A stretch of 6,732 nucleotides of DNA from Achromobacter sp. (GTDB lineage Bacteria > Pseudomonadota > Gammaproteobacteria > Burkholderiales > Burkholderiaceae_B), in the NCBI GenBank assembly GCA_003454835.1, contig DMTA01000114.1, positions 1 to 6,732 of the forward strand, read 5' to 3'. The translations under genes and the position numbers were made by a program. The notes under the pieces were generated by a model that had not been told where the DNA came from, ran no database searches, and saw only the letters and a list, made by a program, of their open reading frames with translations. The stretch's first letter is position 1. Each line of letters begins with the position of its first letter. Shown here in pieces: positions 1-5,771 of the stretch.

Positions 1-414
1 AAGTCGGTGTCGGCCGTCGCCGAGGCGCTGATTCAGGCGGGCGCCGGCGTGCGGCTGGTGGGCCAGCGCATCGGCCCTGTCCAGGCCGCCGAAGGCGGCG
101 CGTTCGATGCTGATGCATCGCTGGACAACCATCCGTCCGGCGTGTTCGACGGGGCGGTGGTGGCGGGCGGCGCCGACGCCGCGGCACTCCTGGCTGCCGA
201 TGGACGGGCGCTGGAGTTCCTGCGCGACGCCTACCGGCACGGCAAGACGCTGATGGGCATCGGCGATGGCGTGCAGGTGTACGCTGCCGCGGGCATCGAT
301 CCGGATCCGAACGACGGCGGATTGCTGCTGGGCGGGGAAGATCCGCAGGCGTTCATCGCGGCACTGGGCAAACATCGCCATCCGGAGCGGGAGACCACGC
401 CTCCGAAGGTGTGA
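1..414 (+). CDS. katE: C-terminal fragment of large-subunit catalase (HPII/KatE type), 5' truncated by window edge
   Basis: The reading frame is open from base 1 to a TGA at 412-414 and gives 137 residues with no start of its own, so this is the 3' end of a longer gene. The residues resemble the C-terminal flavodoxin/DJ-1-like (class I glutamine amidotransferase fold) domain that follows the heme catalase core in large-subunit catalases such as E. coli HPII. Recognisable parts are an early helix (AVAEALIQAGAGVRLVG), the FDGAVVAGGADAAALL strand-turn near residues 48-63, an FLRDAYRHGKTLMGIGDG segment near 73-90, and a tail containing FIAALGKHRH. The full enzyme dismutates hydrogen peroxide in the cytosol; this C-terminal domain is not the catalytic part. 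The heme-binding core lies outside the window, so the identification rests on the tail alone. The alternative is a free-standing DJ-1/PfpI-like protein, which is less likely because the frame runs off the edge. Confidence 0.8.
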   Translation, partial: KSVSAVAEALIQAGAGVRLVGQRIGPVQAAEGGAFDADASLDNHPSGVFDGAVVAGGADAAALLAADGRALEFLRDAYRHGKTLMGIGDGVQVYAAAGIDPDPNDGGLLLGGEDPQAFIAALGKHRHPERETTPPKV

Positions 415-445
415 GGGACGCGCCCGCACGGGTAAGGACGGATCA

Positions 446-474
446 TTGACACGTGCGGGGCGGCTGCGAATACT
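446..474 (+). promoter_or_regulatory. Candidate sigma70 promoter for the SYLF-domain gene
   Basis: A consensus TTGACA (446-451) is followed after exactly 17 bases by AATACT (469-474), which matches the -10 consensus at four of six positions. Transcription would start near 481, giving a leader of about 50 bases before the ATG at 534. It lies downstream of the catalase stop and drives the SYLF gene as its own unit. This is read by eye; there is no experimental support. Confidence 0.6.
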
Positions 475-487
475 GAGCCGGCAGGTC

Positions 488-517
488 GGGCGAGCGCAAT
501 CGGCGCTCGCCCTTCTT
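488..517 (+). terminator. Strong stem-loop between the candidate promoter and the SYLF gene (catalase terminator or leader hairpin)
   Basis: A perfect 10-bp stem (GGGCGAGCGC at 488-497 pairing with 503-512) closes a five-base loop AATCG and is followed by TTCTT (513-517). The position 98 bases after the catalase stop fits a rho-independent terminator for that gene. However, the candidate promoter at 446-474 lies upstream of the hairpin, so it would also fall about 8 bases into the SYLF transcript and end about 20 bases before its ATG. It could therefore act as an attenuator or an mRNA-stabilising leader hairpin. The U-tract is short and interrupted by a C. Confidence 0.6.
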
Positions 518-533
518 AACCGGGAGAGGCCGT

Positions 534-1112
534 ATGAACCGCGCGTCCGTGTTGCCTGTGAAGCTTCTTGGCTGGCTCTGCGCCAGCCTTTTGACTTTTT
601 CCGCCCTGATCAGCTTTTCCCCGCCCGCGCGGGCCGCGTCGGCGGCGGAAATCAGCGCCGACGCGATGGCGGCGCTGGAGCAGCTTTACACTCAGGATCC
701 GCGCATGCGCGAACTGGGCAATAAGGCCGTCGCCGTCCTGGTGTTTCCCAACATCATCAAGGGTGGATTCCTGGTGGGCGGCGAGCGTGGGTCGGGGGCG
801 TTGATCCGCCGAGGACAGGTCGAAGCCTTTTACTCGATTTCGGCGCTGTCGTTCGGGCTGCAGGCGGGCGCGCAGCAGTTTTCATACGCGCTCTTCTTCA
901 TGAACGAGCCGGCACTGGCGTATCTGAATCAGAGCGATGGCTGGGCGTTGGGGGCGGGCCCCAGCCTGGTGGTGGTGGACCAGGGCTACGCCGCCAGCAT
1001 CACGACCACGACCTTGACGCAAGACGTATACGCGGTGCCGTTCGGCGAGCAGGGCCTGATGGCGGGGATGGGTCTGCAAGGATCCAAGGTCAGCCGCATG
1101 GATCCGGACTGA
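534..1112 (+). CDS. Exported SYLF (Ysc84-type) lipid-binding domain protein
   Basis: This 192-residue protein begins with a signal peptide: a short basic start, a hydrophobic stretch at about 9-28, then PARA before a likely signal peptidase I cut after residue 34. The rest matches the bacterial SYLF/Ysc84 family. VAVLVFPNIIKGGFLVGGERGSG (about 66-88) is the family's characteristic segment, followed by SFGLQAGAQQFSYALFFM (106-123), SDGWALGAG (134-142) and a closing GEQGLMAGMGLQGSKVSRM (171-189). SYLF domains bind phosphoinositides in eukaryotes. Bacterial members are small secreted or periplasmic proteins of poorly known role. The start is supported by GGGAGAGG at 522-529 and by the signal peptide beginning at this Met. 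The gene has its own promoter and probable terminator, so it appears monocistronic. The family call is secure; the cellular role is not known. Confidence 0.88.
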   Translation: MNRASVLPVKLLGWLCASLLTFSALISFSPPARAASAAEISADAMAALEQLYTQDPRMRELGNKAVAVLVFPNIIKGGFLVGGERGSGALIRRGQVEAFYSISALSFGLQAGAQQFSYALFFMNEPALAYLNQSDGWALGAGPSLVVVDQGYAASITTTTLTQDVYAVPFGEQGLMAGMGLQGSKVSRMDPD

Positions 1113-1137
1113 GCCGTTTGCGGGAAATGATGCGGCT

Positions 1138-1160
1138 GGGATGCCGTCCGGCGTCCCTTT
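1138..1160 (+). terminator. Probable rho-independent terminator of the SYLF gene
   Basis: An 8-bp stem (1138-1145 with 1150-1157) with loop GTCC is followed by TTT. One pair (T1142-G1153) is a G-U wobble when transcribed from the + strand but a mismatch on the other strand, and only the + strand side is followed by T residues. It therefore fits termination of the gene ending at 1112 better than that of the convergent gene ending at 1166. The short U-tract makes it moderate in strength. Confidence 0.5.
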
Positions 1161-1165
1161 CCCGG

Positions 1166-2134
1166 TCAATCGAGGGTAATGCCGGCACGCTGGGCAACGG
1201 CGCCAAATGTGGCGATCTCTATTGCAATCTGCTCGCGGAAAGCCTGACCCGGAAGGAAGACGGGATTCAGCGACAGGTCCGATACGTTTTTGCGCACCTG
1301 TTCGTCTTGCATGATTTCCGCCACCACCCGGTTCAGCGTGTGCATGACCTGGGTTGGCGTGTGCGCTGGGGCGACCAGCCCATACCAGCCGACGAACGAC
1401 ACATCCGGCATGCCCGCTTCGGCGAACGTAGGCACGTCCGGAAGTTGCGGCATGCGTTGATCGCCGGTAACTGCCAGCGCCCGGATTTTGCCCGCGCGCG
1501 CGTGCGCTGCCGATGCGGAAACCGTGTCCACGGCCAGCGCGATCTCGCCGCCGATCAGGGCGGTGATGAGTTGTGCGCTGCCCTTGTACGGCACCGGTGT
1601 CATCCTGGCTCCGGCTGCCTGCGCGAACATCTCGCCGGTAAGGTGGGGGGCGGACCCCGGGCCGAACGTGCCATACATCAGGCCGCCGTTGGCGCCTTCC
1701 CGCCGTGCGAGCTCGGCCGCTTCCTTGGGTGTGGCGGCGGGCAGCGCATTTTGCGCCAGAAGTACGACGGGAGCCTTGGCAACGATTCCGATGTGCTCGA
1801 AGCTGCGCACGGGATCATAGGGCACCGACGGCTTGAGCGCCGGCAGTACGCTGTAGGTGGTGCTACCGGACAGCATCAGCGTGTAGCCGTCAGGCTTCGC
1901 GCGAGAGACCGCCTCGGCGCCGATGAGGGTGGAGGCGCCGGGGCGGTTTTCGACGATGACGGGCTGGCCGAATTTGCCCGCCATTTTGGTTGCGAGAAGG
2001 CGCGCGACCGCGTCGGTGGCCCCGCCCGGCGTGAACGGCACGACAATCTTTATGGCCTGATCCGGATACGCGGCATGGGCGGTGGCGGTGGCAAACGTCA
2101 ACGCCAACAGGGCGGAGCAGAATTTGGCGGTCAT
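1166..2134 (-). CDS. Bug-family tripartite tricarboxylate transporter substrate-binding protein (TctC-like)
   Basis: This 322-residue periplasmic solute-binding protein has the usual length of its family. A signal peptide occupies about residues 1-21 and ends ATAHA before AYPDQ. Bug/TctC hallmarks follow in order: PFTPGGATDAVAR (33-45), VENRPGAS (61-68), KPDGYTL (80-86), VPYKGSAQ (181-188), a GGEIALAVD segment (195-203) and LPDVPTFAEAG (231-241). Family members capture organic acids, amino acids or related compounds and either deliver them to a TctAB-type permease or act in signalling. No TctA/TctB gene is in the window, so this is an orphan receptor here, as is common in Bordetella-like genomes. 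It lies 17 bases downstream of the M20 peptidase gene on the same strand. No clear Shine-Dalgarno precedes its ATG, so translation may be coupled to the upstream gene. The ligand cannot be predicted. Confidence 0.93.
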   Translation of the reverse strand: MTAKFCSALLALTFATATAHAAYPDQAIKIVVPFTPGGATDAVARLLATKMAGKFGQPVIVENRPGASTLIGAEAVSRAKPDGYTLMLSGSTTYSVLPALKPSVPYDPVRSFEHIGIVAKAPVVLLAQNALPAATPKEAAELARREGANGGLMYGTFGPGSAPHLTGEMFAQAAGARMTPVPYKGSAQLITALIGGEIALAVDTVSASAAHARAGKIRALAVTGDQRMPQLPDVPTFAEAGMPDVSFVGWYGLVAPAHTPTQVMHTLNRVVAEIMQDEQVRKNVSDLSLNPVFLPGQAFREQIAIEIATFGAVAQRAGITLD

Positions 2135-2151
2135 GATGGGGCTCGGTCGGG

Positions 2152-3573
2152 TCAGGCGTAGGCGGTTGATTGAGAGCAGGTCTGTTCGAGCAAGGCGGCG
2201 CCCTGCGCTCCCAGGTCCCAGAAAAGGCCGGCCATGATGGCCAGGCCCTCCCGGGCGACACTGCCCAGCAGATGTTCATTTGGCGCATGCTGCGCGCAGG
2301 CGGGGTAGGAGTGAGGCACCCACAGTGTCGGCAGACCGAGCTGGTCGGCAAAAATGTCGTTGGGCAGGGAGCCCCCCAGGTTGGGCAACAGGGCCGGCCG
2401 TTTTCCGGTGGTGCGCTCGAGCGAGGTGGCGGCCCAGCGCACCCACGGGGTGTCGGGCGACAGGCGCGTCGCGCCCGCCTGCATGCCGATGCGAACCTCG
2501 ACGTCGTCGAAGCCGCCGTGATGCAGGTGCTCGACCACGTGTTCTTGCAGCGCGCGCCAGTCGGTGCCGACGACGAAACGCAACTGGCACCAAGCCACGG
2601 CTTCCGGAGGGATGGCGTTCACGGGCTTGGCCGGGTCGCCGGCGCCGAATGTCAGGACGTCAAGACTGTTCCAGCCGAATACCTTTTCCGGCGAGGTCAA
2701 GCCGGGTTCTCCCCACCAGGCGTTGATATCCGGATCGTCTTCGCCACCACCGACGTCCAGGTCTGCCAAAGCCAAGGCGACCGCAGCGGGGATGGGCGGG
2801 GGCCGCAACCCGGGCACGACGATGCGGCCGTTCGCGTCCACCAGCGAACTGATCGCGTGCGTCAGCCGGATAGCCGGGTTGGAAAGCAGCCCGCCCCAGT
2901 TGCCGGAATGGTAGCCGCGTTCCCGAGCCCGCACCTTGAGTTCAAAATTGACCGCGCCGCGCGAGCCCATGAACAGCGTGGGCCGCGCAGCGTTCAGGCG
3001 CGGCCCGTCGCTGGCGATGAAGACGTCGGCGGCGAGAAGATTGCGGTGCGTCTTGCAGAATGCGGCCAAACCGGGCGAGCCCGCTTCTTCGCCGGTTTCG
3101 ATGAGCCAGATCGTATTGAATCCCAGCGCACCGCCGCGTACGGCAATGACGCGCGACAGCGCTTCAAGGTTGATCGAGTGCTGTCCCTTATTGTCTGCCG
3201 TGCCGCGCCCATACCAGCGGTCGCCTTCAACGGTCAGGCGCCAGGGGTCGCGGCCGGATTCCCATTTGGCGGCGTTGCCCCGGACGACATCGCCGTGGCC
3301 GTACATCAGGACGGTGGGCAATTCGGCCGCTTCGATCCGACGCGCCACCAGGATAGGCAGGTCTACCCCGGCGGGGTTGGGATGCACCTCGCAGGAAAAG
3401 CCCAGTGCCGACAGTCGCGGGACCAGCTCCAATGTCAGGTAGGCGTGCTGCGTCGGGGCCTGGGCCGCCACTTCGCTTTCGGTGGGGTAGGCAATGCGGC
3501 GGGCCAGGGTGTCCTGCAGGGCGCCGCTGTCATACGCTTCTGTTGCGTGGAGAATGGCTTGTTCGCGGGTCAT
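2152..3573 (-). CDS. M20 family metallopeptidase (ArgE/DapE/carnosinase-like)
   Basis: This 473-residue enzyme is probably a cytosolic di-zinc amidohydrolase, as no signal peptide is visible. All M20 signature residues are present: HGDV with metal ligand His93 and Asp95; bridging Asp127 in TADNKG; the catalytic base and metal-ligand glutamates Glu162-Glu163 in ETGEEAGS; Asp189 in ASDGPRL; His222 in YHSG of the lid/dimerisation domain; and a final ligand His434 in APNEH. The family hydrolyses dipeptides, N-acyl amino acids or N-succinyl compounds, and the substrate here is undetermined. The length and lid domain resemble the dipeptidase/carnosinase side more than short ArgE/DapE. I chose the ATG at 3573 because GAGAG sits 6 bases upstream and the family's N-terminal helix begins there. 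An in-frame ATG at 3663 would add 30 Cys-rich, unrelated residues through the promoter region. It is the first gene of a probable operon with the Bug gene and diverges from the LysR gene. Confidence 0.92.
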   Translation of the reverse strand: MTREQAILHATEAYDSGALQDTLARRIAYPTESEVAAQAPTQHAYLTLELVPRLSALGFSCEVHPNPAGVDLPILVARRIEAAELPTVLMYGHGDVVRGNAAKWESGRDPWRLTVEGDRWYGRGTADNKGQHSINLEALSRVIAVRGGALGFNTIWLIETGEEAGSPGLAAFCKTHRNLLAADVFIASDGPRLNAARPTLFMGSRGAVNFELKVRARERGYHSGNWGGLLSNPAIRLTHAISSLVDANGRIVVPGLRPPPIPAAVALALADLDVGGGEDDPDINAWWGEPGLTSPEKVFGWNSLDVLTFGAGDPAKPVNAIPPEAVAWCQLRFVVGTDWRALQEHVVEHLHHGGFDDVEVRIGMQAGATRLSPDTPWVRWAATSLERTTGKRPALLPNLGGSLPNDIFADQLGLPTLWVPHSYPACAQHAPNEHLLGSVAREGLAIMAGLFWDLGAQGAALLEQTCSQSTAYA

Positions 3574-3613
3574 GGCGGACTCTCGAGGGCAGTGTGGGAA
3601 AGCAAAAGTTATT

Positions 3614-3627
3614 ACGCTTTTTCGCGT
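3614..3627. promoter_or_regulatory. Operator-like dyad 1, ACGC-N6-GCGT
   Basis: A perfect 4-bp inverted repeat around a T-rich 6-base centre. It lies exactly 30 bases (centre to centre) from a second dyad of the same CGC-N6-GCG form. It is a candidate LysR-protein half-site pair by position; it does not follow the textbook T-N11-A layout. Confidence 0.4.
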
Positions 3628-3644
3628 GCCACAATTAGATATTT

Positions 3645-3656
3645 CGCACTTTTGCG
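3645..3656. promoter_or_regulatory. Operator-like dyad 2, CGC-N6-GCG
   Basis: CGC (3645-3647) and GCG (3654-3656) flank ACTTTT, giving the same spacing as dyad 1. Both dyads are followed by TGCCA (3627-3631 and 3658-3662), so the whole unit is an imperfect direct repeat. It falls between the -35 and -10 of the candidate M20 promoter, which would suit control of that promoter. Confidence 0.4.
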
Positions 3657-3689
3657 TTGCCATAAAGGCATGACACCCAGGAGTCGCTC

Positions 3690-4616
3690 ATGATTTCCCT
3701 CGGCCTCAAATATTTCCTGGAAGTGGCGCGCTGCGGTTCGATTGCCGGCGCCGCAGCGGCGTTGCACGTGGCGGCATCCGCTGTCAGCCGTCAGATCGCC
3801 AAATTGGAGGACAGTCTTGGCATCGCGCTGTTCGAACGTCAGGCGCGCGGCATGGCGCTTAGCGAGGCCGGCATGCAGCTCGCCGCCTACGCCAGGGCCG
3901 CAGCGCTGGAAGCCGAACGCGTCACCACGGAGATCCGGCGGCGCAGCGCGCTGGGCGACGTCACGATCCGGCTGGCCTGCAGCGAGGGATTTGCGCATCG
4001 ATTTCTGCCGATGTGCATGGCCGATTTCAAGCAGATCCGGCCCGAGACTCGCTTTTATCTGCAGGTGGACCGGCCTGAGGAAGTCATTCGGAGGATTCTC
4101 GAAGGAATGTCGCAGATCGCGCTGCACTACACGGTGGCGCAGGACGATCGCCTGAAGACCGAACTGCTGACCCGGGCGCCGGTGTACGCGGTAATGTGCC
4201 GGCGGCATCCGCTTGCCGCGCGCCGTACGATCAGCCTGCGTGACCTGAGAGAGGTGCCGGTATCGGTCGGAGATACCGGCACCACCGTGCGGCAGCTTTT
4301 CGATACGGCGTGCGCCAACGCAGGGCTGCACATCGAGCCTGCGTACGTATCCAACAATTCGGCAGCCTTTCTGCCCATGCTGCCCGGCAGTCGAATCGTG
4401 GCGCTGACGGGCTACCTGACGTTGATGGGCGATCCGCAGGGCACCGCGCTGGCGGCGGTGCCCTTCAGCAATCCGGAGATGCGCCAGCGCAGCCTCCAGG
4501 CCGTGACGCTGCAAGGACGCACATTGCCGCCGCTGGCCAAGGAGTTCCTGGAGTTCATGGCGGCACGGCTCACCGCCGCGCCGCGCGCCCCGGACCTGGA
4601 CAGAGGCGGCGCGTGA
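3690..4616 (+). CDS. LysR-family transcriptional regulator
   Basis: This 308-residue protein has the usual LysR length. The N-terminal winged helix-turn-helix spans about residues 5-62, with the classic SIAGAAAALHVAASAVSRQ (17-35) and LEDSLGIALFER (39-50) segments. A linker helix covers about 62-88 and the periplasmic-binding-protein-like effector domain runs from about 91 to 290, starting VTIRLACSEGFAHRFLP. The ATG at 3690 is preceded by AGGAG at 3679-3683 with six bases between. The gene diverges from the M20/Bug operon across a shared 116-base region, the standard arrangement for a LysR regulator and its target, so it most likely controls that operon and itself. The effector is unknown; by analogy it would be a substrate or product of the pathway. 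The 3' end is 9 bases from the convergent membrane-protein gene. Confidence 0.93.
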   Translation: MISLGLKYFLEVARCGSIAGAAAALHVAASAVSRQIAKLEDSLGIALFERQARGMALSEAGMQLAAYARAAALEAERVTTEIRRRSALGDVTIRLACSEGFAHRFLPMCMADFKQIRPETRFYLQVDRPEEVIRRILEGMSQIALHYTVAQDDRLKTELLTRAPVYAVMCRRHPLAARRTISLRDLREVPVSVGDTGTTVRQLFDTACANAGLHIEPAYVSNNSAAFLPMLPGSRIVALTGYLTLMGDPQGTALAAVPFSNPEMRQRSLQAVTLQGRTLPPLAKEFLEFMAARLTAAPRAPDLDRGGA

Positions 4617-4641
4617 CGTGCGGTGCTACACCGACCGCACG
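4617..4641. other. Stem-loop at the convergent gene ends
   Basis: A perfect 8-bp inverted repeat (CGTGCGGT at 4617-4624 with ACCGCACG at 4634-4641) with a 9-base loop starts right after the LysR stop and contains the minus-strand stop codon (4626-4628) in its loop. It could be a bidirectional transcription-end or 3'-protecting hairpin. There is no T-run on either side, so it is not a typical rho-independent terminator. Confidence 0.4.
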
Positions 4642-5123
4642 AACAACGCACGCAGCTTGTTCCAGAAATCGCCGCCCAGCACGAAAAAGCTTGCTACCAG
4701 CATGACGTCGCCCAGCAGCTGCGCTTGCCACAGCCGCGGCCGAAGGCCTGGCCAGATCTGGTCAACGTAAGGTTCCAGCATCGACGTCAGCAACGGCAGA
4801 ATGAACATCACCATGCCGATGGCGTGGCGGACGGGGCCCACCTTCTGCACGGGCGCAAGCTTCCTGGCGTGACCGCCGATGATGGCCTTGAGCTGCTGGA
4901 ATCCCTCTTTGCCCATGACGGCGATGCAGGTGATGAGCAGCACCTTGTTGGCGATGAAGATGGCGCCGGTCAGGGCGGCGATGCGCGATCCGGGGATGTC
5001 CATCGCCGCGCTGATGGGAATCAAAAACCACAGGGCGAAGGCCAGGATGAAGATCCCGATGCCGCACTTGAAGCGCCAGCCCATCGCCGGCGCGGGTTGG
5101 GTTGGCATGTCTTGGACACTCAT
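4626..5123 (-). CDS. Small inner-membrane protein, 'transporter suffix domain' type
   Basis: This 165-residue protein has four predicted membrane helices at about 18-38, 48-70, 100-120 and 132-152, a conserved-looking VMGKEGFQQLK between helices 2 and 3, and a C-terminal GGDFWNKLRALF (150-161). From memory this ending and helix order match the family annotated as 'transporter suffix domain-containing protein', a domain found alone or appended to membrane transporters; its biochemical role is not established. The start at 5123 is well supported by AAGGAG (5130-5135) six bases upstream. The TraX-like gene lies 56 bases upstream on the same strand, so the two could be co-transcribed. The stop is 9 bases from the LysR stop. 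I am confident of the gene and topology, less so of the family name. Confidence 0.75.
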   Translation of the reverse strand: MSVQDMPTQPAPAMGWRFKCGIGIFILAFALWFLIPISAAMDIPGSRIAALTGAIFIANKVLLITCIAVMGKEGFQQLKAIIGGHARKLAPVQKVGPVRHAIGMVMFILPLLTSMLEPYVDQIWPGLRPRLWQAQLLGDVMLVASFFVLGGDFWNKLRALFVRSV

Positions 5124-5150
5124 GGCGGTCTCCTTGCAAGGGGCGGATAT

Positions 5151-5169
5151 TTGAGGCGTGGAACCTCAA
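5151..5169. other. Small stem-loop between the two membrane-protein genes
   Basis: TTGAGG (5151-5156) pairs with CCTCAA (5164-5169) around a 7-base loop in the 56-base gap. There is no T-run in the direction of the flanking genes, so it is at best a weak terminator or processing site. Confidence 0.25.
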
Positions 5170-5179
5170 GGAATGTGAA

Positions 5180-5638
5180 TCAACGGTCGGCAGGCCGGCG
5201 GCGAAAGGAAAAGACCCCCGGCTTGCGCTGTGCGCGCGGCTGGGGTTCGAGCAACTGCAGCATCAGGCAGGCATACAGAGTGACGGCAATGAACAGCCCC
5301 ATGCGCACGGCGAACGCCGTGTACACGTCCTTGCCCGCCACGCTGTCCTGCACCGACTGGCCCAGCAGGATGATCAGCGTGATCAGGGTGTTCAGCCAGA
5401 AGCTGGGCGGATGCGGCGTGGGGCTCAACCGATAAAGTTTGCGGGCCATCACCAGCGCGAACAGCGGAAACGCGACGCGCCCCAGCTCGCTGACAACCGG
5501 CACATGACCACCGAACACGACCTTGGCGACGTGGTCGCCGGTCATCAGCAGCAGGGCGATCCACTTCATCACCTCGCGGCCGCCACTGCTGAGCGTATAC
5601 GGCGCTACGGCCTGCTTCGCTGCATCCTGCTGGTCCAT
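5180..5638 (-). CDS. Small membrane protein with TraX-like N-terminal half
   Basis: This is a 152-residue protein if started at the ATG at 5638, preceded by GGGAG at a short four-base spacing. An in-frame ATG at 5707 would add 23 residues (VPVSSAYRNGRARAGCHHSG and following) that do not look family-like. Residues 20-65 (GREVMKWIALLLMTGDHVAK, then ELGRVAFPLFALVMARKL) closely resemble the start of TraX-type membrane proteins. TraX acetylates F-pilin in conjugative plasmids, but chromosomal homologues have no known role. Full-length members continue with several more helices. Here the chain continues as SFWLNTLITLIILLGQ and AFAVRMGLFIAVTLYACLMLQLL, about two more helices at 80-97 and 106-130, then a basic tail ending FRRRPADR. 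I do not recognise this second half. No conjugation gene is nearby. It may be co-transcribed with the downstream membrane gene. Confidence 0.6.
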   Translation of the reverse strand: MDQQDAAKQAVAPYTLSSGGREVMKWIALLLMTGDHVAKVVFGGHVPVVSELGRVAFPLFALVMARKLYRLSPTPHPPSFWLNTLITLIILLGQSVQDSVAGKDVYTAFAVRMGLFIAVTLYACLMLQLLEPQPRAQRKPGVFSFRRRPADR

Positions 5639-5771
5639 GCCGCTCCCGGAGTGATGGCAGCCTGCGCGCGCACGGCCGTTCCTGTACGCCGAGGATACTG
5701 GAACCACGCGCGATGCGACGCCGTCCGACCGGCACCGTTATGCTTGTCGTTCCTGCTCGTGAGTCACCGCC

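Larger units (their letters stand above)
3574..3689. promoter_or_regulatory. Divergent control region between M20 operon and LysR gene
   Basis: These 116 bases separate the two divergent starts and are noticeably AT-richer than the surroundings between about 3600 and 3670. They must carry both promoters. One candidate for the M20 operon (minus strand) is a -10 TCTAAT at 3634-3639, five of six consensus matches, with a poor -35 TGGCAA at 3657-3662 and a 17-base spacer. I could not pick a convincing promoter for the LysR gene; CATAAA at 3661-3666 is a weak -10 candidate. Two operator-like dyads lie here (separate entries). The LysR-gene ribosome-binding site AGGAG is at 3679-3683. Confidence 0.6.

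Noticed and set aside
1118..2161. A 347-codon open frame on the + strand opposite the Bug gene
   Set aside because: Antisense shadow of a clear Bug-family gene with signal peptide; low-complexity Arg/Gly-rich translation and no family likeness.
3574..3663. N-terminal extension of the M20 peptidase to an ATG at 3663
   Set aside because: The extra 30 residues are translated from the AT-rich promoter region and resemble nothing; a ribosome-binding site and family-like start are at 3573.
2170..3693. A 507-codon open frame on the + strand opposite the M20 gene
   Set aside because: It is the antisense shadow of the M20 coding sequence, kept open by GC-rich codon bias. Its translation has no recognisable domain and is rich in Arg, Gly and Gln, while the minus-strand frame has every M20 metal ligand.
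3612..4514. A 300-codon minus-strand open frame opposite the LysR gene
   Set aside because: Shadow of a textbook LysR protein; His/Arg/Gln-rich translation with no domain.
5180..5638. TraX likeness as evidence of an integrated conjugative element
   Set aside because: No relaxase, type IV secretion, integrase or attachment-site repeat is visible and the flanking genes are ordinary chromosomal ones; TraX-like proteins also occur outside conjugation loci.
5639..5771. Possible promoters between the TraX-like gene and pip (GATACT at 5694-5699, TATGCT at 5739-5744)
   Set aside because: Neither has a recognisable -35 hexamer at 16-18 bases, so I do not call them.
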